From assembly GCA_903919975.1 (NCBI GenBank), contig CAIXKE010000081.1:1-46599 (forward strand): DNA of 46,599 nt, given 5' to 3'. The notes beneath the pieces are model-generated. The model was not told the DNA's origin and searched no databases. It saw only the letters and a program-made list of their open reading frames with translations. The first letter of the stretch is position 1, and each line of letters begins with the position of its first letter. This DNA comes from Akkermansiaceae bacterium. GTDB lineage: Bacteria; Verrucomicrobiota; Verrucomicrobiia; Verrucomicrobiales; Akkermansiaceae. Made by a program: the position numbers and the translations under genes. This document shows positions 22,871 to 29,734 of the stretch, piece by piece.

Positions 22871-23278
22871 TCACTTGGTAGGTTGTGTCGCCAATGCAAT
22901 CTGAGTGATGCCGACGCGACCAAGAACGTCGAGCACATCCATAACGAGTTGATATTGATTAGATCGATCACCGCGCAAAACGACGGGCACATCTGGGGTC
23001 GCTGCCTTGATCGCGGTGAGGCGGCTTTCTAGGTCAGCGAGGGTGACTGGCGTGGTGTTAAGCTTGAGGTTACCCGATGGATCGATGGTAACGGCCTGGG
23101 TCTTCGGCATGTCAAGCTTCTGGGTGGCAGGCTTGCTGTTGGCCGACGGCAAGTTCACTTTCACACCCTGAACACCGGCGGTGGTCATAATGATAAAGAT
23201 GAGCAGAAGGACAAGATACAAGTCCACCATCGGGGTGACGTTGATGTCATCGAAATCTTTCTCTTCAGCGGAGGCCAT
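22871..23278 (-). CDS. exbD: ExbD-type biopolymer transport protein
   Basis: 135 residues, the usual ExbD length. A short cytoplasmic N-terminus (FDDINVTPMVD) is followed by the single membrane helix carrying the conserved proton-pathway Asp (TPMVDLYLVLLLIFIIM) and then a periplasmic alpha/beta domain (KTQAVTIDPSGNLKL, VPVVLRGDRSNQYQLVMDVL). It forms the stator-type motor with the ExbB fusion encoded 24 bases upstream and drives the TonB encoded directly downstream. Confidence 0.95.
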   Translation of the reverse strand: MASAEEKDFDDINVTPMVDLYLVLLLIFIIMTTAGVQGVKVNLPSANSKPATQKLDMPKTQAVTIDPSGNLKLNTTPVTLADLESRLTAIKAATPDVPVVLRGDRSNQYQLVMDVLDVLGRVGITQIALATQPTK

Positions 23279-23302
23279 AGTAGTTGGTTGAGTTAGGGAG
23301 GA

Positions 23303-25114
23303 TTAGGCCTCGTTTTTCGGGCGGTAGAACTCGGCCATCTTGGCGACGAACTCATCAATGAAAACCTGCATGGTAGCGATCACGTTCTTGATGCGTCCGT
23401 TCAAGTAACTGTAAATGAAAAGCGCCGGAATCGCGACGACGAGGCCGACAACGGTGGCCAGAAGCGCAGAGGCAATACCGGGTGCAATTGAGTTGACGTT
23501 CACCTCGCCGGACTTCGCGATGATGGCGAAGGTGATCATTACGCCGACCACGGTACCCAAAAGTCCTACATAGGGTCCGCCCGCCACGCTAATCGTGAGG
23601 TAAACGAGTCCGTTGGTAAGTCGGTGATTTTCATGAACCAATCCGGCGTCAAGGCTGGCTCGAATGGCTTGAATGGAGCGACCGGGGAGCCCCTCCTGTT
23701 TGTCGCTCATCTTGTGCAGGCGGTGACTGATCTCCTCAGCGCCGATGTGATAGATATGGTAAAGAGGCGAATCCTTCATCAGGTCCTGATCTTCTTCGTC
23801 CACAACGCCACCCATGCTACTGACGCTGGATGAGTCCGAATGGTCAAGTGCGGTGATATCGTTGGAGAGGGACTTCCATTGCTTGAGGAAAATTTTGTTG
23901 CCTTTATCGATCTTGTTGAGATAGGCGAACTTCTTGATGGCGACCGTCCAGCCAACGATGATCATAATGACGCAGATACCGATGGCAATCCATCCGTCGA
24001 ACATCATGTTATTGGCGATGTCACCGAAGAGCATGAGGTGCTCCATCAAGTGGCCGCCGCCCGCTTCGCCTCCTTCGGTGGCTCCCGCGGAGAGCAGTTT
24101 CAGAGCGGCCTCGGTGCCGCTCTGATTAATGAAGGCGAGTTTGACCGAAGCAACATCAAGTGATGTATTATAGAGGTTAAGTTCGTCAATGTCTCCGGCG
24201 AAGCCCGATATTGACGCGCCTAGGGTGATCGGCCCGTCGAGTGCGGGCAGTCCGGCGCTGGCCGTGCCGTATGGTTCGCCGTTGACCATGATCTTCACCG
24301 ACGCGCCTTCGGCAACGATGGTGATGTGGTTCCAGGAATTGGCGGCGATGGGATTGCCCGCGGCACTGCGGGTGCCGCCCAACTGCACAACAGGCACTCC
24401 GTTATCCAACAAGATCTTGAACGCCTCCGCACCTTCGCCGCGAGAAAGTATAACGGCATTGGCCTGAGGCATTGCAAACTTCACCCACAACGAGATCGTC
24501 GCACTGCCACCCGCAGACCAAGCCAGACTTTCGGCGGCTTTGAGTGAGAGAGGATTTGCTCCCGTGAAACGGGCACCCGAACCGATAATAGCGCCATCGG
24601 CTTCCAGAGTTGGGGCTGCGGCATCGTTGCTATTGGAAGTCGCATCGACCGGATCGGATCCGGATTCGGAAAAGTGATAGACTGCGGATAGTTTCTTGCC
24701 ATACGCATCCTCAATTTTGCCGGGAACTGGTGCGTCAGGGTTACCGAAGTAGAGGAAAAGGGTATCTTTCTTGATCTCCGGAATTTTCACCCAGACGAAA
24801 GCTTCTCCTAACAAACCATCGTAACGCTCAACGTGGTGTGGCAGCACCGTCTTGCCATCCGAGGAAATGATTCGCAGATCACCGCCATCCTCACGGGCGG
24901 AGGAAAACACGGAACTGTCCGCAAGGCGTAGCAGTAAAGTCACCTCCCCTTCCGCCCCTGATAATGCGGATGGATCCACCGTGAGTGGCTGGCGCTGCGT
25001 CCAATCATTGTTCCACCATGCGGCTTTCTCTTCTTTCGCTCCGGCACTGCCCGACGACAGCATGAACACGACGACAACACCCACGGCAAGAGTTTGATTT
25101 ATTAATTGATTCAT
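23303..25114 (-). CDS. DUF2341-LamG-ExbB fusion (MotA/TolQ/ExbB proton channel with large periplasmic sensor-like domain)
   Basis: 603 residues, more than twice the length of a plain ExbB. A signal or membrane segment (QTLAVGVVVVFMLSSGSAGA) is followed by a DUF2341 domain (about 30-125; WWNNDWTQRQPLTVD, DTLFLYFGNPDAP). Next comes a LamG/concanavalin-like jelly roll (about 145-340; YHFSESGSDPVDATSNSND, TISLWVKFA, NSWNHITIVAEG, FAGDIDELNLYN), and finally the three-helix ExbB channel (about 365-600; WIAIGICVIMIIVGWTVAI, GGPYVGLLGTVVGVMITF, SALLATVVGLVVAIPALFIY). The channel half forms the proton-driven motor with ExbD. The LamG half faces the periplasm and may sense or tether a glycan or the TpsA/TpsB pair; that is inference. 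The gene lies 24 bases downstream of tpsB. Confidence 0.93.
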   Translation of the reverse strand: MNQLINQTLAVGVVVVFMLSSGSAGAKEEKAAWWNNDWTQRQPLTVDPSALSGAEGEVTLLLRLADSSVFSSAREDGGDLRIISSDGKTVLPHHVERYDGLLGEAFVWVKIPEIKKDTLFLYFGNPDAPVPGKIEDAYGKKLSAVYHFSESGSDPVDATSNSNDAAAPTLEADGAIIGSGARFTGANPLSLKAAESLAWSAGGSATISLWVKFAMPQANAVILSRGEGAEAFKILLDNGVPVVQLGGTRSAAGNPIAANSWNHITIVAEGASVKIMVNGEPYGTASAGLPALDGPITLGASISGFAGDIDELNLYNTSLDVASVKLAFINQSGTEAALKLLSAGATEGGEAGGGHLMEHLMLFGDIANNMMFDGWIAIGICVIMIIVGWTVAIKKFAYLNKIDKGNKIFLKQWKSLSNDITALDHSDSSSVSSMGGVVDEEDQDLMKDSPLYHIYHIGAEEISHRLHKMSDKQEGLPGRSIQAIRASLDAGLVHENHRLTNGLVYLTISVAGGPYVGLLGTVVGVMITFAIIAKSGEVNVNSIAPGIASALLATVVGLVVAIPALFIYSYLNGRIKNVIATMQVFIDEFVAKMAEFYRPKNEA

Positions 25115-25138
25115 ATTGAAAGGATAAAAATATTGTAA

Positions 25139-26755
25139 TTAAAAGTCCACCCAGCCACGAAAGGTAAGCAAGGAGGAACCGACTTCAGCGTTAAGCTGTT
25201 CGACCAATGGAAATGCCAAATCGAGGGACCCGTTGTAGTGTTCAGCAATTTTGATCCGTGTTCCCAAGCCGACGCTTCCAAACCAAAAAGTTGAATCCTG
25301 ACCTGGTAACGTGTCATTGCTATCGACTACTCCGCCTTCGGCAAAACCGTGAAATCTCCATTCGTTTTGGGGTGTAGGCGAAGTATCACCCTTACCGATC
25401 AAGGTCGGGCTACGCACTTCAAGAGTGGTGAAAACACCGCTATCACCCAGCGAGGTGGCTTCAAGATAACCGCGCACGCTGCTCAAGCCCCCGCCCGCGA
25501 TCTGTTCGTTGTTGATCAATGATTGACCTGAAATCTGTCCCTGAATTTTGACAAAAACCTGGTTGTCCCCGACGATATCGCGGGTATGGGAGGCATCCGC
25601 GCGGAAGGTGCAAAATGCCCCGGACGCGCCATAGCGTTTATTCGCGAATTCAGTCTCACTGCTTCCCATTCCACGAAGATGCATGGTGAGTGCCGCGTTA
25701 AAATCCGTGAAATATTTGTCAGCGCTCCACCTCGCGTAATAGGACGTACTCAGGGGATAATACTCGATGGGGGATGATATGGTATCCGGGCCGATCACGA
25801 TATCTTCGGAATAGTTTTTGTAGTCGATTCCGAAGCTGAATGTTTGATAGAAATTCTGTGTATTTGGCAGATCCACCATGATCCGGGCGCCGATCGTTTC
25901 ACCATTTCCGCCAACCGCCGCACCGGTGATGGTGGAGACATCACTATTTTGTTTGGTGCCCTGCACCATCAGGCTGAGATTATCCGAGATCCGTGCTAGG
26001 TAATAGCCGGAGAGAACCTTGGCATCGTCGATATTTTCCGGGGCGATCTGAAAGCTCAGTCCCAGGGTATGACCCAGTTGGAACAAATTGCCATAACTCA
26101 GGGATCCGTTGAAGCGTGTTTTCGTTGTGTCCGCACTGTAGCGGTTGTTGAGTTCGAAGGAGCCATGAAGCGGGAATTCATCCTCCACATTGAGATCAAT
26201 ATCCACGGTTCCCGGCTCCATCCCGGACCGGAGTTCAGGTGTGATGCGGCGGTCCGGCAACCGGTTGACCGCAACCATTTCCCTGCCGACTTGAGTGAGG
26301 TTCGGAACCGTGCCCTCGGCGAGCGACGGGATTTCACGTTTGATCCGGCTGGGGAGAAACCACTTTGCGCCATTCACGCGCAAGTGGCCTAATTTCCCTT
26401 CGGAAACTTCAATCCGGATGACTCCGCGGCGTGGATCTTGCTGAGGAACGATCACAGAAACCGTTTGAAATCCCTTGTCGTGATAAGCTTTCTCCAACGT
26501 CTGCCGAGCTTTTTCCACATCATCGGGAGTGCGGCCAGGGCCAAGAAACGGATAAACCGCTTCTTCGATATCCAATGACTTCAGCAGCTTGGCGCCATCG
26601 ACCCGATATTGGCGGATATAAAAACGCGGGCTGTCTTGAGCAGCGCCATTAGAGGCCAATATACAGCTTGCCGCAAGCCCGGAACAAACCGTTGTGGCGC
26701 GGCAAAAAAGCCGAAACCGAGCGAACCCGGATTTGATGGTGATTGTGGAAAGCAT
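25139..26755 (-). CDS. TpsB outer-membrane transporter (ShlB/FhaC/HecB family)
   Basis: 538 residues from the ATG at 26755. An ATG at 26815 is also in frame but would place the operator-like site D only 10 bases upstream, and the shorter form keeps a usable signal (TTVCSGLAASCILASNGAAQ). The POTRA_2 domain (about 44-118; IRQYRVDGAKLL, VIRIEVSEGKLGHLRV) and a ShlB-type second POTRA (about 120-200) are followed by the 16-strand barrel (about 200-538). The loop-6 signature is present (GGGLSSVRGYLEA, about 425) and the protein ends in Phe. It secretes the TpsA encoded at 6751-18636 across the outer membrane. It is the first gene of the secretion operon. Confidence 0.93.
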   Translation of the reverse strand: MLSTITIKSGFARFRLFCRATTVCSGLAASCILASNGAAQDSPRFYIRQYRVDGAKLLKSLDIEEAVYPFLGPGRTPDDVEKARQTLEKAYHDKGFQTVSVIVPQQDPRRGVIRIEVSEGKLGHLRVNGAKWFLPSRIKREIPSLAEGTVPNLTQVGREMVAVNRLPDRRITPELRSGMEPGTVDIDLNVEDEFPLHGSFELNNRYSADTTKTRFNGSLSYGNLFQLGHTLGLSFQIAPENIDDAKVLSGYYLARISDNLSLMVQGTKQNSDVSTITGAAVGGNGETIGARIMVDLPNTQNFYQTFSFGIDYKNYSEDIVIGPDTISSPIEYYPLSTSYYARWSADKYFTDFNAALTMHLRGMGSSETEFANKRYGASGAFCTFRADASHTRDIVGDNQVFVKIQGQISGQSLINNEQIAGGGLSSVRGYLEATSLGDSGVFTTLEVRSPTLIGKGDTSPTPQNEWRFHGFAEGGVVDSNDTLPGQDSTFWFGSVGLGTRIKIAEHYNGSLDLAFPLVEQLNAEVGSSLLTFRGWVDF

Positions 26756-26824
26756 GCCGATAGCCGCAGTGACAAAGAACACAGGGCTTATTTCGCGCTT
26801 GCACCACTTACTCAAGGGCCTGCA

Positions 26825-26842
26825 TGTGACGATCCTGTCACA
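26825..26842. promoter_or_regulatory. Operator-like site D upstream of tpsB, TGTGAC-N6-GTCACA (perfect inverted repeat)
   Basis: TGTGAC, GATCCT, GTCACA is a perfect 6+6 inverted repeat, 70-87 bases upstream of the tpsB ATG at 26755. It may also be read as two 11-base-spaced half sites (ATGTGAC, CTGTCAC); the second matches a PhoB half-site well. A candidate -35 (TTGAGT on the minus strand) follows about 10 bases later. Confidence 0.55.
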
Positions 26843-27008
26843 ATGACGCAGAACCCTTCAAATAATGGCATTGTGGCAGCTGAAAATCCGGCATTTAAAT
26901 TACGACAGCAACATCGGTGCGGGCGGCGGCGTGAACACCGGATGAAACGGGCTGTTTGAAAAACGGATGTCTAGGCATGAGCTATTCTAGGTGTTAGATA
27001 ATAATTAC

Positions 27009-27078
27009 TTAGCTTTCGACGTGGTCTTTCATACGGTAGCTGGAGCCTTCGAGAACGACGGTGTGGCCGTGGTGATGG
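27009..27078 (-). pseudogene. C-terminal remnant of an IS21-family IstB ATPase
   Basis: Read on the minus strand, the last 23 codons before the TAA at 27009-27011 give HHHGHTVVLEGSSYRMKDH, which matches the usual IstB C-terminus (DRLxHHxHxxxxxGxSYRxK). Everything upstream of this is missing. The sequence changes abruptly to a plus-strand RAYT fragment at about 27080. The 166 bases to the left (26843-27008) contain no gene and may be the old right end of the element. Confidence 0.6.
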
Positions 27079-27079
27079 C

Positions 27080-27467
27080 GGCAAGGTTGCCTTTGAGATG
27101 AACGACGACCGGAACGCGTTGGTGTTCCGGCTTGCGCAGGTTTGCGAAAGCCACGGATGGCGGATTCACGCCTGGGTGCTGATGGGCAACCACTTCCAAC
27201 TGCTTCTGGAAACACCGCAGGCCAATCTGGTTTCCGGCATAAAATACCTGATGGGCACGTTCAGTCAGGGGCGGAACCGTGCCAGGTTAAGGCGGGGGCA
27301 TGTTTTTCAAGGACGTTACAAGGCGGTGCCGGTGAACGGAACGGAGGCCGATGCCTATTATTTCAAGATTGTTGCGGAATACATGTAATGGGTTGGTCGA
27401 AATTCGGGAAAAGAAATTGCCAGTGTTTACCGGTGCTCGGCAGTGGCTATCCGAAGGGAAGCTCTGA
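27080..27467 (+). pseudogene. Broken REP-associated tyrosine transposase (RAYT, Y1_Tnp family)
   Basis: The intact-looking stretch from 27098 to 27388 reads NDDRNALVFRLAQVCESHGW, IHAWVLMGNHFQLLLETP, LRRGHVFQGRYKAVPVNG, YYFKIVAEYM and then stops. In the family the metal-binding motif is HFH; here it is HFQ. After the stop, a different frame continues GLVEIREKKLPVF, ARQWLSEGKL to a TGA at 27465. Functional members read roughly AEYIHLNPARAGLVE across this point, so a small deletion removed the HLNPARA block and shifted the frame. No proper N-terminus is present either. It is probably inactive. No REP-like repeats were noticed beside it. Confidence 0.75.
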
Positions 27468-28280
27468 GGATGTGCGGGCGTCTTCGGCGGCTAGGCGCTC
27501 GTGGGCAGCATCCAGGTAGTGGGAGTCCAACTCGATGCCGGTGAATGAAGTCAATTTCTGGCGACGGGCGGCAATGGCCGAGCTGCCGATACCGAGAAAG
27601 GGATCCAGCAAGCGGGTTGCAACACCCTTGCCATGAAGGCGGATGCATTGTTCGACAAGTGCCACCGGAAAAGTCGCCGGATGAGGCCGGTCCTTATCTC
27701 GGGAGTTGATCGTTTCATAGGGAATGAACCAATTGTTACCACGGCACCGCAGGTCCGCTCCGCCGGTATGCCCCCAGCGGGCAATGTTCGACTTGTGAAC
27801 ATACGGCACGCCGGCAGCACGGCGGTCGAGCTCGACATTGCCGTTTTTAGTTAGATGAAAGACATACTCATGGCAATCGTTGACATAGCGCTTCGAGTTG
27901 ATCGGCTTGAAATGCCCGGCGCTGATTTGCTCTCCAACGGGTGTCGATATGGTGACGGATTTGATCCAGTGAAAGGTGTTCTGCAGGACAAACAGCGGAT
28001 TATCTCCGTCCGTTAGGGCAAGGATCAACTGGTGCGGCATCAGCGGATTCGCGGGTGCCGCGCCTACATTGAGGAAAAACGAGGCATCATCCGTCATCAC
28101 ACGTTTCACCTCGCCAGCCCAAGCCTTGCACCAAGCGAGGAACTCCTCGCGCGGCGCGGTGTCCTTGAAACTCTTGTAGGAAATACCGAGATTATAGGGC
28201 GGCGAGGTAACAACCAAATCGACACTCCCCTCCCCGAGGCTCGGAAGAACCTTGAGACAATCACCATTAAGGAGATTCAT
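27447..28280 (-). CDS. Orphan DNA methyltransferase (N4-cytosine/N6-adenine, beta class)
   Basis: 277 residues, family N6_N4_Mtase. Catalytic motif IV is TSPPYN near residue 25, which is typical of N4-cytosine enzymes although some adenine enzymes share it. The AdoMet-binding motif I (DPFLGIGSSAIAA) lies near residue 235, C-terminal to the catalytic motif, and is followed by FTGIELD; the target-recognition part lies between them. This order defines the beta class. An AGGA lies 7 bases upstream of the ATG. No restriction endonuclease is adjacent. The gene starts 23 bases after the end of pyk, so it may be read from the pyk/mre operon. Its 3' end overlaps the RAYT remnant, which makes acquisition with that unit conceivable. 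Confidence 0.92.
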   Translation of the reverse strand: MNLLNGDCLKVLPSLGEGSVDLVVTSPPYNLGISYKSFKDTAPREEFLAWCKAWAGEVKRVMTDDASFFLNVGAAPANPLMPHQLILALTDGDNPLFVLQNTFHWIKSVTISTPVGEQISAGHFKPINSKRYVNDCHEYVFHLTKNGNVELDRRAAGVPYVHKSNIARWGHTGGADLRCRGNNWFIPYETINSRDKDRPHPATFPVALVEQCIRLHGKGVATRLLDPFLGIGSSAIAARRQKLTSFTGIELDSHYLDAAHERLAAEDARTSSELPFG

Positions 28281-28303
28281 AAGTCCTATAAATCCTATTG
28301 CAC

Positions 28304-29707
28304 TTACGCATGATGCAACAAAATCGAATTCGCCCCAAAATGATCTGACAGAATATCCGATACGATGACAATCGGATTACCAGGGCGGATGAGTTCTTCC
28401 TTCAGGAGTTGGGCCGTCACGCGCTGGATGGTTTCCTCGATACCGGAAGAAAATGCCAGCTTGATGGCGCGCACGCCACGAGTGAGGGCGAGCTTGCGGC
28501 AGACACTTTCCTTCGGGGTGATCGCATAAAACCCCGAGGTGCGGGGGCGCAACATGGCCACATGGTTGGCAAGCACACCACGGCGGGTCAGCACGACGAG
28601 GCAGGCATCCGGCAATGAGTCCGCCAAGGTGACCGCGGCACGGGCGACTTTCTGCCGCTCCTCGCGCATCAGCATCGCATGGCCGAAGCCTTGGCCACTG
28701 GAGCGCTCCATCCGGGAGGAAATCCGAACAAGCGCTTCCACGCAGCGCTCGGGATAGCGCCCAACGGAGGTTTCGCCGGACAACATCAAGCAGTCGGCCT
28801 CCTCATAGGCGGCGTTCATCACATCGGTGACCTCCGCGCGGGTGGGCGTGGGGTTGGTGATCATCGATTCGAGAAGTTGGGTGGCCACGATCACGCGTTT
28901 GCCGAGTTCATGGCAACGCTTGACGATGCGGCGCTGAAGTAAGGGAAGCTCCTCGAATTCAACCTCGGTGCCCAGGTCGCCGCGGGCAATCATGATGACA
29001 TCGGCCTCACTGATGATCGCGTCGATATTGCGGATCGCTTCCTGGTCCTCGATCTTGGCGACGAGTTGGGCGTCACCTTCCAAGGCGATCATGGCATCCC
29101 GCAGCTCTCGAACGTGGGCTGCATCACGAACGAAAGACCCGGCGATGTAATCAGCTTCGCACTCGACTGCGAGAGCCAGATCCTTGTGGTCTTTTTCCGT
29201 TAGAGCAGGAAGATTGAGCCGCACGCCGGGGAGATTGATGTGGCGTCGGGAGCCCATAGTGCCCGGGGTTTTCACATGGCAGAGGATGCGGTCCGCCTCG
29301 ACCACGTCGATGCGCATAAGTAGTGCGCCGTTGTCCACGACGAGTGTATTTCCAACCTCCACATCAGCCATGAGACCATCGTAGTTGACCGTTGTGGATT
29401 TTTCGACGGTGGCTTCGGTGCCATTTTTACGAAACTCAACGGTATCACCATCGGCCAGCGTGATTGGCTCGACTAGATCGCCAGTGCGGATCGACGGGCC
29501 GGTGAGATCGAAAAGCACTGCGATGTGCGCATTGAAATGTTGGGCCTGGCGACGGACTCGTTTCACCATTTCCGCCGCCCATTCATGTTTCGCATGGCTC
29601 ATGTTCAGTCGGAACACATTGGTTCCTGCCACCATGAGCTTACCGATCATTTCCTCAGACTCCGTGGCGGGGCCGAGTGTGCAGATGATTTTTGTTTTAC
29701 GGGTCAT
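28304..29707 (-). CDS. pyk: Pyruvate kinase
   Basis: 467 residues, the usual length for the bacterial enzyme. It catalyses phosphoenolpyruvate + ADP to pyruvate + ATP in the cytoplasm. Visible signatures are the N-terminal TKIICTLGPATESEEMI, NVFRLNMSHA, the active-site strand VAKIEDQEAI with the catalytic Lys, the Mg-binding IARGDLGTEV, and ATQLLESMITNPTPTRAEV. The C-terminal domain (about 345-467) is standard. It follows rng by 27 bases and probably shares its transcript. Confidence 0.96.
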   Translation of the reverse strand: MTRKTKIICTLGPATESEEMIGKLMVAGTNVFRLNMSHAKHEWAAEMVKRVRRQAQHFNAHIAVLFDLTGPSIRTGDLVEPITLADGDTVEFRKNGTEATVEKSTTVNYDGLMADVEVGNTLVVDNGALLMRIDVVEADRILCHVKTPGTMGSRRHINLPGVRLNLPALTEKDHKDLALAVECEADYIAGSFVRDAAHVRELRDAMIALEGDAQLVAKIEDQEAIRNIDAIISEADVIMIARGDLGTEVEFEELPLLQRRIVKRCHELGKRVIVATQLLESMITNPTPTRAEVTDVMNAAYEEADCLMLSGETSVGRYPERCVEALVRISSRMERSSGQGFGHAMLMREERQKVARAAVTLADSLPDACLVVLTRRGVLANHVAMLRPRTSGFYAITPKESVCRKLALTRGVRAIKLAFSSGIEETIQRVTAQLLKEELIRPGNPIVIVSDILSDHFGANSILLHHA

Positions 29708-29734
29708 CTTGTCATTTCATGTTTGAGATTCGAA

